A stretch of 23,063 nt of DNA from Emmonsiellopsis sp. PD_33 (Eukaryota; Ascomycota; Eurotiomycetes; Onygenales; Ajellomycetaceae), in assembly GCA_032988165.1 (NCBI GenBank), contig JANTQF010000465.1:1-23063 (forward strand), in the 5' to 3' direction. Shown piece by piece: positions 9,831-19,400 of the stretch. Below the pieces are notes generated by a model, which had not been told where the DNA came from, searched no databases, and was given only the letters and a program-made list of their open reading frames with translations. How positions within the stretch are numbered: position 1 is the first letter of the stretch; each line of letters begins with the position of its first letter. The position numbers were made by a program, and so were the translations under genes.

Positions 9831-10849
9831 AATCTCCTCTCACTTAGAGTTCACAGTGAAGGTAACAAATAGAGTAGGCTTGTAGAAGTGACACATTAAA
9901 GTCATGGAACTCTAATAGATATTTTAATGATAGTAAGACCTCCTAATAAACTGAGTAAGTAATATACTATAACTAGTATTACTAGTGTTAGTGTTATTCT
10001 GCATCTGAAGCTGAGAAGGGCCATAAAGATTCATATAGAGCTTTAACTAATTATAAAGGTGAAATTTAAGTTTAGAGTTATTAATAGCTAGTTATATGTT
10101 CAGCAGCTACTACTAGAAGAGAAACTAATTATAATGAGGAAGATTAAAGGAATCAGCATAGATATAAAGCTGATAGTAATAGAACTAAGTAATAATTAGA
10201 TTTTTATACTTGCAAGACACACCTAGAAAATAGAAAGCCAGTCAGTAAACTAAAACATCAAGATATATATAAGGTAGAATTAACCTCTAGCTGTTAAACC
10301 ACCCAGAGTTATATGATATAAATAGCTAAACCCTTTAGTAGAGTAGAACAGGGCATACATCAAAGAAAAGAAGAGAGGATGCTAAAAATAAATGAAGATG
10401 TAAGGGTGAGCTATTGAATCTGATGTAAGGCCTGTTGCTATAAATTCTAAGGAAGATCTCATAAAATTTAAAGCTGAATTACTCTCTTAGAGCTTCTAAA
10501 GTATAATCTGATGGCTTGATAGATCCTTAGCAGTAGGAGTCTGATAGAGATAGAGACACACATTCCTATAATTAATATTAAAGAATTCATGGGTCATGTC
10601 AGACATAAACAGGGCAAGCTTGTTAGCAGTAGTAGGCAGGTTATAACAACACCCCCTATCCTTATTTAACACAAGATGAAGAGAAGGATTTAGATGTAGG
10701 TAAGAAGATCTATTAGTACTATCATATAAAACATTCTTAGTCTAATAGAGGATATCAATAAAGAGGTTATTTAAATGGATATAGATATTAAGCAAGGCAA
10801 TAATCTTATGCTATCTGAGCTCAAAATCTCAATCTCAAATACAATCCCA

Positions 10850-12060
10850 GGCAGCCTTCTGGGGATCAAGAAAATAAAGCTAAGTAAAAGTAGTAGAGCT
10901 CATACCCATCTTCAACAGCCTCATCATGTGGTAGATACTGTCCTGGACCTGCATGATATATAGATGCTTACTAGCTGAAAGATGAGAGGGAGATTTAAAA
11001 CTAATAGAGGTAAATAATAATGATGAATTTATTAAATGTATATTCTGAAAGAAGAAAGATGATAGCTCATAGGCCCCAGAGAAGAAAAAGTAGATGATAG
11101 ACTCTTTAATAGACTTAGATATAGAAGGGGAAGTAAAGATAATCTCTCTATTCTTATAGTAATTAGTATAACCCTGAGGATGTTTTATCTTGAGTAACTT
11201 AGAAGCCCAGAACAAAGTACTACATATAGGATAGATCTTATTTATATACTTAAGATTCAGAGGTTCCCAGTGGGCAGCATTAGATAAAGATGTAAGAATG
11301 AATGAAATACTAAGTATAGAGTAGATAGAGTATTAAATGATATTTACATTAACTATTAGAGGATCATTAAAATACTGAAGATAGATATTACAGATAAGAT
11401 ATAAAAAAGCATTCTGAGGCCTCTCATTATTATAGTAGTTTAGATAATGACTGAATTAACTATTAGAAAGAAGTCTAAAATCACAACCCCTACAATAATG
11501 AATAATAGTAATACTCTAGTAGTTCTGACAGTGTCTCTCACAATAATTTAATAAAGGGATCTCACACACAATACACTTAATAATAACTCTGGCTCTAGCC
11601 TCCTCTCTACAGGCAATGCAATAATTGCTCTAGTGGTCAGGTAGAGGTTCAAGACTATAGTCAGTATAGAGTGAAAGTATCTGAGCAACAGTAGTGGCAT
11701 CAGGCCTAATTAGAGCTCTATAGGTAGCTTGACATCTATCACAATACTTATACTAGGAGTTTGGAAGCTGGCAATGACAATCCAAGTAGACACAGCCCTC
11801 ACTCAGGGCAGATCTGAAGGAGATAGATACTGAAGGAGTAGCTGCTCTAGCTAAACTCAGACACACTGAATACTAGGTATATTGAGGATTAATAGTATAT
11901 TGCTTATGGTAGCTGTTGCAGGTATGATAAGAAATAGAAGTCTGAACTAATAATAATATAAAACTTGAAGGGGTCTTAGGTGTAGAAACTGGAGAAGGAA
12001 AAGACACTGAATCTGCTGTAGAGAGGATAGAAGATGAAGGAATCTAAAAAGATAGAATAA
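10850..12060 (-). pseudogene. Helitron N-terminus: zinc-finger-like and Helitron_like_N regions
   Basis: About 400 codons remain in one frame with only scattered stops. First comes a low-complexity Ser/Thr/Pro stretch (STPKTPSSF). A Cys/His-rich region follows at about 11930-11470: SYHTCNSYH, ALSEGCVYLDCHCQLPN, YKYCDRCQATYRALI, YCIACREEARARVI, KCIVCE, NYCERHCQNY and HYCRGCD. This fits a zinc-binding domain such as those at the start of fungal Helitron proteins. Next is SNAAHWEPLN, then CSTLFWASKLLK, in the position of the family's Cys-Gly-Ala-x-x-Trp and CC-x-x-Gly-Lys blocks. Then FFQNIHLINSSLLFTSI and QVQDSIYHMM match the usual F-x-x-x-I-R-x-Y-N-x-x-x-x-F-T-S and G-Q-x-Y-H motifs. Family match is by motif order, not by search. 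Confidence 0.85.
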
Positions 12061-12358
12061 TAGAAGATATAATAGTAAAAAGCAAGAAGTAATATTTAAA
12101 TGAAGATAAAGTAAGATAAATAAAGATATAGATGATAAAAAGTACAGAGGATAGTAGATAATGAAAGAGACTAATAAAGAGTAGCAGACAGCAGGAGATA
12201 TATATATATATTAAATGAAGATATTAATGATCTAACTCAAGATAACTCTATAAATTCTATAATCTTATGAATGAAACTAACAATCTAATATTAATACTAA
12301 GAATGTGGAGAGGCAGCAGTCTAAAATCAAAAAGAGAAAAAAAATCAGTAGTAAATAA

Positions 12359-12991
12359 TTAAAAGGTGAAATCCACAGAGGGGGTATGTAGCATACAGAC
12401 ACATAGAGAATGTCAGGACTAATAAAGATAATAAAAGAGATAGTTAAAATGCTGATTCATTTTATACATCTGATGATTATAGATCTCATACTTAGCCTAT
12501 TATGACAATCAAGTGAATGTAGCAGGTAAGAAAGAGACAGGCTGTACAAGCAGCATTAGTATAGCTAATAGAGCTGTAGAGATAGGCTGTACTAACACTA
12601 CTAATATAGTAGTAGACTATACTGGTAGCACTAGCCTAGCAGGTAAAATAAAAATAGATAGTACTAGCACAGCCAACTAAGTAGCTTCATCTACCCATTC
12701 AGACCTCAGAGCATTGATGAAATCAATAGGAAGCCTGGGACCCAGGACATCATTAAGAGTATTATAATAGGAGATGCTGAAAGGATCCTAAATGATCATT
12801 AAAGATAGTAAGAAAACAGACAGACTGAAGGTCAAGCAGTGCTCAGGAGGTAGTAGAGAGTACTCAGCAGGAAGAATAAATATAGTGATAATATAGACAT
12901 AAGATATATATATATAGTGAAGAGGTAGAACATGTAGAACATTGAGGATAGAAGGAAAGAAAGAGATTAAAGTAAAGAAATCAAAGTGCAC
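12359..12991 (-). pseudogene. Decayed unknown coding region upstream of the Helitron
   Basis: A frame of about 210 codons with few stops begins near an ATG at 12991 and ends at TAA 12361-12359. The first 67 codons are fully open and hydrophobic (FILPAEYSLLPPEHCLTFSL). After one TAG the same frame continues as SISYYNTLNDVLGPRLPIDF, INALRSEWVDEAT, then a Leu/Val-rich section with a repeating LVxPxS pattern, and KYEIYNHQMYKMNQHF. I do not recognise it. It ends about 300 bp before the Helitron protein remnant on the same strand, so it could be Helitron cargo or an unrelated gene. The evidence is frame persistence and plausible protein composition only. Confidence 0.42.
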
Positions 12992-12999
12992 TATATGAT

Positions 13000-14870
13000 C
13001 AAAAAGTGATGAGCAAAAGAATGCTAAAATATGAGTATTTTACTGACATTTCCTCACTGAGATATTATTCTGCTGACCTAACTGAGAACATACATATATG
13101 ATAAAAGACCACATAGCACTGCATGCACTAATAGAAAGTTAATAAAATAATAGTAATTAGATTAGTAATTATCTAGCAACTTTATTTCTACTACAGAATA
13201 TAGCTTCTACCTCTTACTTGCCATCTCAAGCTTCAATAACACCTAATGCACCTAGTAAGAAAACTAGATGAATAAATCTATTCTTACTTATATTTTATTC
13301 TATTTGTGCATACCTCTATCATTCAGCTCTAGATGCAGGTAGATCATCAATATGATATCATTACTCATAGAAAAATATGTGCATATAATAAATCTAATAA
13401 TCTAGATAGTTAGATTCTCTTATATGATTTACTTTCTATACAACCTAATCCTTTCTAAATAGTGTATATGCCTTGGACTGTATGGGTGAATCCAGGTTGA
13501 AATTACCTAATAGGTTCTGTATGCTATAAAGAATTTACTTAATTATAATTACTGATTTTCATTCCTCCTCCTTATTTAAAATTAATGGACATATAGTTCT
13601 AGATAGGTGGATATTAGGGTAGAAGAGAAGTAGGATAAATTTATCTAAAATTTATATTCTATTAGCTTTTATTTTGATCATACTGATGAATTGAATTTTT
13701 ATAAGAATAGAGAGTAAAGAGGGGAGGATAGAAATTAATATACACTTTAGAGATTTAATAGAATATTCTATGAGATTTAAATAAGTTACATATTATTCAT
13801 TTCTGATCCCTGCTAATTCAAGAGGAATGAATTGTGTTGTATAATATATATTATTAGAGAAGATTCTCATGTCTGACTTAATATGATAATCTGTGAGAAG
13901 ACCCTTACTCCTACTTGCAATGATATAAGATAGAAATAAAAGTAAAAGTAGAGTATTTACTGTTAATTTATGTGTCTCTATATAGTCTGGCAGAAAACCC
14001 AAAGAGATGCTCCTTTCACTATTATTTCCTAAGAATAGATAGATAACTGTTGATAAGAGCTAGGAGAGAATTAATAATAAGAGATAGTTATACTTATTAC
14101 TTCTCAGTTAGATTCTTCTAGTAGAGTAATATTATTTTAATTGTTTGGAGAGTATAGAGGAGTAAGTTTATAGCTTAGTATGCAGTAAGAATAGTTAAGA
14201 AATAAATTCAAGCTTCTAATATAAATATATATGTTCTGGTCTCACTTTCTAATCATTATAGGCTTTCAGCTCTAACTAATAGGATATGTAATACTAATAG
14301 ACTAGGAAGAAGGTAGTCCTTGTAGAGCTATCAAAACAAGAGGATATAGAGAAATTATGTGGTGAGAGAATCTATAAGAAGAGAAAGTCTGATAGAGAAA
14401 GATAAGAAGAATTAGTGAGATAATAGAGAAGTAGTTAAGACTCAAGAAATAATATTATAATCATTCTATTAATTGTCTGTTGAGGCTCTTCAGTTATATA
14501 CCTTATAAAATAAATATTAATAGGGTGTAGATTATCTTACCTCTCTTTGACTCATCATTAAAGTCTGAACTGAAAGCTAATTAAATTATGAATATAGTAT
14601 AAATAGAAAAGATCTTACTTTGATTTAGTATAAATAGATTAATAACTGTAACTATAGTAGCATTATTTCCCTTTAGCTATAAGGCCTGTAGCTTCTAAAA
14701 ATCTAGAAAGAGATGATGCTGCATGATACTATCAGTATTCATTCATTAATATAGGTTAATATCTAATCTATTAGTAGCAAGCCTGATGAAATGTCTGATG
14801 AAATTAATCTATTAACTTAGTATACTAATATTATAATTATTAACTTTAATTTCTTCTTCTTACTTATAAA
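13000..14870. other. No intact gene; AT-rich region with shared repeat blocks
   Basis: No protein family is visible. A 69-codon open stretch on the - strand (13793-14002) is isolated and lies in sequence with weak similarity to 15590-15660 (both contain an AAAGAGATG-like core), so I treat it as repeat rather than gene. Two blocks shared with the 15.36-15.48 kb region are listed separately. Confidence 0.45.
13497..13630 (+). repeat. Repeat blocks b and a, first copy
   Basis: Block b (about 13508-13540: TAATAGGTTCTGTATGCTAT) and block a (about 13574-13630: TTTAAAATTAATGGACATAG followed by GTAGAAGAGAAG) both recur at 15.36-15.48 kb, but in the opposite order. Differences between copies are mostly transitions. 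Confidence 0.7.
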
Positions 14871-15010
14871 GGCTGGTAATTCCTCAAAAGAGAAGCATGC
14901 AGCACTCCTAGTAGGGAGAAAAGTATATAGAACCTCTGAGAGATAAGAGCTAATTCTAGGGAGTAAAGCATATAAGTTCTTAAGAAGAAAAGAATATACT
15001 TTACTATAGA
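14871..15010 (+). repeat. Dispersed repeat of about 140 bp, copy 1
   Basis: Core sequence: CTCAAAAGAGAAGCATGCAG, CACTCCTAGTAGGGAGAAAA, GTATATAGAACCTCTGAGAG, then CATATAAGTTCTTAAGAAGA. Aligns along its whole length with copies at 15832 and 17629. Confidence 0.85.
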
Positions 15011-15361
15011 AAGTACTCTCATTATAAGTAGCATGACTACCTTTAATATATTATTTGTACTCTAATTCATTTTACAACCTATAGTTACTTCTGAACTATA
15101 AGATCTTGAGAAACTCCAAATTTACATATATATCATAAAATTCTTTAGATAAAGGCTAATGAAATTATTATTATTCTAGCCATATATTTACTAATCATAC
15201 TCTTTAGTATTACTAAGTAATTTCTTTAGTGCCTCACTCTTAATTGTAGTAGGTTGTAATGGCTCATCATTGTGATAAACTAATTTTGGAAAAATTAGTG
15301 GTAGAGATAAGATGCTAACAAGTATGTCTAGTTTCTACCTGAGAAGTGGTAGTGATTCTTC

Positions 15362-15482
15362 TTGTTTAAAATTAATAGATACATAGTTCTAAATGAGTAA
15401 ATATTAAGGTAGAAGAGAGGTAAGTAATTCTAGATTAAAATCATTTAATAGGTTCTATATGCTATAGAGAATCTACTTATTC
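15362..15482 (+). repeat. Repeat blocks a and b, second copy
   Basis: Here block a (TTTAAAATTAATAGATACATAG, then GTAGAAGAGAGG) comes first and block b (TAATAGGTTCTATATGCTAT) second. The swapped order relative to 13.5 kb is what one expects if both sample a longer tandem unit, or if a rearrangement moved one block. Confidence 0.7.
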
Positions 15483-15831
15483 ACTGAAAAATTATTTATA
15501 GATGATATAATCAGTGTAGTATTCATAAAATGATCTTGCTTTTACTAGGAATTCCATACTTCTAGTATTTAATATCTAAAATGCCAGTCTTCAGATCTCT
15601 ATTTGATCTGATAAAAAAACTAAAGAGATGATTCTTTCATAAGAACAAGAAGAGCTAATAAGATAGTAGAAAGTTAGTCAAGTTACATTAAAGTATCTAA
15701 CTAATATTAGCTGTTCTCTTCTCTTCTAGATTTAGAAGCATTATATAGTGACTGTATTCAAACATCTTTATTAATGCTATATATACTATCTTCCTCTTCT
15801 ACTATTTGCTTTTCCCCCTCCTGACAACCCA

Positions 15832-15965
15832 GGCACTTCAAAAGAGAAGCACACAGAGCCCCCAGTAAGAAGAAAAGTGTATAGAACCTCTAAGAGGTAA
15901 AGATAAGTTCTGAGAAGAAAAGTATATAAGTTCTTAAAATAGAAGGATATATTTACTATATTATT
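15832..15965 (+). repeat. Dispersed repeat of about 140 bp, copy 2
   Basis: Core: TTCAAAAGAGAAGCACACAG, CCCCCAGTAAGAAGAAAAGT, TATAGAACCTCTAAGAGGTA, then TATATAAGTTCTTAAAATAG. Read on the - strand the unit gives an open frame (15786-16007), but this follows from the repeat and is not evidence of a gene. Confidence 0.85.
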
Positions 15966-16440
15966 AAGAAAGAATAAGATATCCTTAACTGTTAATAGTA
16001 TCTTCAACTTGCTATATTTTATAGTGTTAAGGAGCTTGATGAGGCTATTAGTAATATCCTTATATTCTCTAATTATAATTAACTAAAATGGAAATGTTTT
16101 TAACTTCAAGTATTTTAGCAGATATTTCAATCAAGAGGATCTGAGATTCCAGAAAATATCTTCAACTTAGAGGACCTAGGAAAGTAAATCTATAAACTAT
16201 TTGAGATTTATCACTAGATATACTATGGGTTAGCTAAGTAAGAATTGTAAATTAATGCCTAACTTATTCATAGTAAGATTAATATAATAACTAATATAAT
16301 TAGAAATATCTGATATCCTTCAACTATTCAATCATACTTCTTAATGATCTTACTCAATTTAATGACTGAATGTCAGAACAAGCAAGTTTCTAATTCATCT
16401 GAGCTTTAGAATATAATAATAATAATCAATTAATTAAATT

Positions 16441-17034
16441 ATCTTATTAAAATTAATATATCATTAAGAGTGTCATCAGATGAACTATCATTCTAAAGTG
16501 AGTAGTGTGATGTAGTAGCTATTCTTATTTAGTAGGATTTTCATTAAGGCTTATTCTCATAAGGATTACTATCTAGTTGAGATTGAATGGTCTAGTAGTG
16601 AGTTTAATGACCTATATCTTGCTAGATAAATTTATAAGTTATAGTGTTGTTGAACTCTAATAATATATCTTATTTATTCTGAATGATATATATATAATAG
16701 TAGCTGAGAGCTATGAGAATAGTGTGAGTAAAAAAAGAAGATTAAATAAATAGAATAAAATAGTTTCTCACATTCAAAATATCCCCACTGTTGAGTCTCA
16801 CACAGTAAGTTGTAAAAGATAAGTCTTTTACTCTCTTAAGAATCTCATCTACCTCTAGATAGCTAGAAAGAAACTCATAATTATCTTCATTATTAATAGT
16901 AGATAAGATCATATTAAGCTTTGATAGCTCATCTAATTACTAATTATCTTCTTACTCATTTAGAGTCTCTTCTTTATTTATCTGGATCTGGTTGATATCT
17001 GCTGAGTCACTATCAGTAGAAACACTAAATACCC
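16441..17034 (-). pseudogene. Decayed unknown coding region
   Basis: A well-preserved coding-like frame reads SVSTDSDSADINQIQINKEE, TLNE, then after a few stops LDELSKLNMILSTINNED, NYEFLSSYLEVDEILKRVKD, and LSFTTYCVRLNSGDILNVRN. A poorer stretch follows (LEFNNTITYKFI, DSNPYENKP), ending in a Ser/Asp-rich piece (SSSDDTLND). Mixed charged and hydrophobic residues, rather than AT-driven Ile/Asn/Lys runs, are the argument for a former protein. The stops are TAG or TAA where Gln or Arg would fit. I do not recognise the family. It lies between two copies of the dispersed repeat, which suggests it belongs to a repeated element. Confidence 0.5.
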
Positions 17035-17249
17035 CTAGTATAATAGAATGATAGAGTGTAGGAGGAAGAAAGAAAAAATGTGTTTACTTATTAAGTTCTT
17101 ATTAAGTAATATGTCTTAATTTCAATATGAGTGAAGTGATATATCTAGTATATCTATTCACACATGTAAAGTATAATGGCTGTTGAAGCTGAACAGTTGA
17201 AGGGTTAAAGTATTACTCTAAACTCAGAAATTTGAGTTAAATTTCCACA

Positions 17250-17420
17250 TGATGATATTATTATAGTTTAGTCCTTAATAACTCTAAATATTCAGAACTC
17301 TTAGTATGTAAGATATCCCTATCATCTTCAAGTATGATGATGTTGTTATAGCTTAGATATCTCTATCACTCTAAATATAGTAATATTACTATAGCTTAGT
17401 TCTTGATGATTTAGAATATC
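17250..17420 (+). repeat. Low-copy tandem repeat of about 43 bp
   Basis: Blocks such as GATGATATTATTATAGTTTA (17251), TGATGATGTTGTTATAGCTT (17334) and TAATATTACTATAGCTTAGT (17381), followed by CT-TAAATAT or GATTTAGAATAT, recur. Steps are about 85 and 43 bp, so the unit is probably 43 bp with one worn copy between the first two. Confidence 0.55.
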
Positions 17421-17628
17421 CAGTCTCAGTACAGAGGATATTCCTAGTATCTTTTTAAAATTAAAGGGTGAAATTAAAGAATAGTGGGTACACATCTGAC
17501 ACTATAACAGAGGAAAATACTATCAATATAGAGTAAACAGTTAGAGATGATAATGCTATTAAAGCTGAAGCTGCAAGAGACTATTCTAATCTATTATTTA
17601 ATTTACTATACACTTTCTCCTCATAGAG

Positions 17629-17765
17629 GGCAGGCAGCTTAAAAGAAGAGTACACAGCACCTCCAGTAAGAAGGAAAGTATATAAAACCTTTATAAGATA
17701 AAGGTAAGTTCTGAGAAGAAAAGTATATAAATTCTTAAAACAGAAGAATATATATATTATGTTAT
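17629..17765 (+). repeat. Dispersed repeat of about 140 bp, copy 3
   Basis: Core: AAAAGAAGAGTACACAGCAC, CTCCAGTAAGAAGGAAAGTA, TATAAAACCTTTATAAGATA, then TATATAAATTCTTAAAACAG. All three copies have the same orientation. Most differences among them are A/G or C/T. Confidence 0.85.
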
Positions 17766-17769
17766 AGAG

Positions 17770-18108
17770 GGGGTAGAGTATCCAAAATAAAAAGAGAAAT
17801 TCAAATAGGAAAAGTAAAAGAAGCTTAATAATCTAATAGATAAAATAATATTAGAGAATATAAGAGTTGTTAGAACTGTAGAGATAAAAATTGTCAACAT
17901 TAATAGTTATAAAAATGCTGTAATGTAGAATTCAATTAATATACTGATTTTATAGAGTTAATTCACCTTCTTGATACATACTTTATAGTAATACTACTAC
18001 TCAGGCTCTTTCCTAGCCTTAGTAAAATTTCAGTAGTAACTGAGATCTCCCATTCAAGCAGTATTCTCATCATCACCAACTTTGAGTAAATTAGGGCTTG
18101 AGTGTGAG
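17770..18108. other. No gene seen
   Basis: AT-rich sequence between dispersed repeat copy 3 and the 37-bp array. No coding frame, RNA fold or further repeat that I can support. Confidence 0.4.
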
Positions 18109-18462
18109 GAGCAGATTCAGGTGAATCAGTAGGGATATATATGAGGAGTGGATTTGGGTGAATTGATAGGGATATATGTAGAGAGTGGATTTAGGCAAAT
18201 CAGTAGGGATATATATAGGGAGTGGATTCAGGTGAATCAGTAGGGATATATGCAGAGAGTAAATTCAGACAAATTAGTAGGGATATACATGGGGAGTAGA
18301 TTTGGGTGAATTAGTAGGAATATATGTAGAAAGTAGATTTAGGTGAATTAGTAGAAATATATATAGAAAGTAGATTCAGGCAAATTGATAGGAATATATA
18401 TAAAGAGTAGATTCAGGCAAATCAGTAGGAATATATATAGAGAGTAGATTTAAGTGAATCAG
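18109..18462 (+). repeat. Minisatellite, 37-bp unit, about 9.6 copies
   Basis: Units begin GAGTGGATT and repeat every 37 bp from 18109 (for example 18109 and 18146). The unit reads GAGTGGATTY-RGGYRAATYR-GTAGGGATAT plus a variable ATRYRGG-like end. Variable sites come as TCA/TTG/TTA, GTGA/GCAA and TATGCAG/TACATGG/TATATAG, as expected if each was once a CpG. The unit is not a multiple of three, so it does not encode a repeated peptide. There are no unique spacers, so it is not a CRISPR array. Confidence 0.92.
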
Positions 18463-18750
18463 AGAGAATTTTATTAAAGATAGTAATTAAGAGAAATAGA
18501 ATTATCAATTAAAAATAAAGGAGATAGTCTAAGTAGTGTTGAATCAGCTGTAGACAAGTAATATATGAAAAAGTTAAAAATAAAGAGATACTAGATGTAG
18601 AAAGAGAGGGCTATAATCAGTAAGAATAGGTCTAGCTACTAGTATTATAGAATGATAAGAATGAAAGAGAAAAACATACATATAGTATAAATAAAATCAT
18701 TTTCTATTTTTCTAACCCTATATTTACTCTGTAAGACTATCTAGAGAGGT

Positions 18751-18840
18751 CTTTTTCTTTTCATTCTTCTTCTTTTTCTTCTTTTTTTCCTTTTTCTTCT
18801 TCTTTTTCTTTTTCTTCTTCTTCTTTCTTTTTTCCTCTTC
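18751..18840 (+). repeat. CTT/TTC-rich polypyrimidine tract
   Basis: About 90 bp of almost pure C/T on the + strand, in runs of TTC and TTTTTC. On the - strand it encodes the Lys/Glu run of the decayed gene covering it, so it may be an expanded codon repeat rather than a non-coding microsatellite. Confidence 0.85.
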
Positions 18841-19035
18841 ATTAGTATTTTATTTTCTCTTAGCATCCTTATCCTCCTTCTCATTCACATTAGCTCCAGT
18901 TATCTCCTCAACCTTAATGTTTGGTTTATTGGTAGGTTCCATCTTTATTATATATCTTTATGCATATGCTTGCCAGTTAAACTCACTAAGATTAGAGGAG
19001 TCTTCTCAGGGTCACTTAAAAAAAGATGAAATATT

Positions 19036-19125
19036 AAAAGAGAGTGAAATAGATCATTTCTTTTTAATAAATAGCAAGATAAATTGTTTCTTTTTGAAAG
19101 ACAGTGAAATAGATCATTTCTTTTT
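19036..19125 (+). repeat. 30-bp tandem repeat, three units
   Basis: Units at 19036-19065, 19066-19095 and 19096-19125, each ending TTTCTTTTT. Units 1 and 3 are nearly identical (GTGAAATAGATCATTTC); unit 2 is worn. On the - strand the unit contributes SISLSFKKK-like decapeptides to the decayed gene; on the + strand it reads SEIDHFFLI. The multiple-of-three length fits a repeat that arose inside a coding sequence. Confidence 0.8.
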
Positions 19126-19400
19126 AATTGACTACTTTTTTAATTTTGATTTCTTTTTTATAGGGCTCAGAGTACATATCTTCTCAGACTCATCCTCAGA
19201 GTCATTAAATGTAATAAGACAGATATGGATATCAGTGGTTGTTGAATGAGTATTTATTTTGAATTTAAATTGCTCAAGAAGCTTATTAGTACTTAATTTT
19301 CATACACTAAAGATTAATTTTGTTGCTCCATTCTTAACTGAGACATTACTTGCAATAAATGTGTTCACAGGGGAGAGATGTTTAAGTTTCTGACTCTATT

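Larger units (their letters stand above)
6905..12070 (-). mobile_element. Degenerate autonomous Helitron (RepHel remnant)
   Basis: The order of domains on the - strand is that of a Helitron rolling-circle transposase: Cys/His-rich N-terminus, Helitron-like N-terminal domain, HUH Rep nuclease, linker, then Pif1-type helicase. The span of about 1720 codons is normal for a fungal RepHel protein. The N-terminal part and the helicase share one frame while the Rep part lies in another, so at least two net frameshifts exist, one between about 10850 and 9830 and one between about 8590 and 8150. In-frame stops are frequent and mostly TAG, TAA or TGA where Gln, Arg or Trp is expected. The terminal TC and CTRR sequences and the 3' hairpin could not be found, so the true ends are unknown. 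Confidence 0.92.
18724..19400 (-). pseudogene. Decayed unknown protein with Lys-rich C-terminus
   Basis: Reading one frame on the - strand: KHLSPVNTFIASNVSVKNGA, TKLIFSV, a stop, KLSTNKLLEQFKFKINTHST, TTDIHICLITFNDSEDESEK, then Lys-rich repeats (KKK-stop-SISLSFKKK). After that come EDSSNLSEFNWQAYA, YIIKMEPTNKPNIKVEEIT, GANVNEKEDKDAKRK, a stop, and a run of mostly Lys and Glu ending NEKKKTSLDSLTE at TAA 18726-18724. Stops fit lost Gln or Arg codons (K-stop-P-stop-ED from AAG TGA CCC TGA). I do not recognise the family. The acidic patch and long Lys-rich tail suggest a nuclear protein, which is inference only. Upstream to about 19640 more coding-like fragments occur in changing frames, including LALETYTA and SLLDKACVFSF, so the original gene may have been longer. 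Confidence 0.5.

Noticed and set aside
4900..13000. Helitron terminal sequences (5' TC, 3' CTRR with hairpin)
   Set aside because: CTAG and short hairpins are too common in this AT-rich, mutated DNA; no candidate stood out, so the element's ends are left undefined.
15786..16007. 73-codon - strand ORF as a gene
   Set aside because: It is the reverse strand of the 140-bp dispersed repeat and its neighbourhood; the other two copies do not keep the frame.
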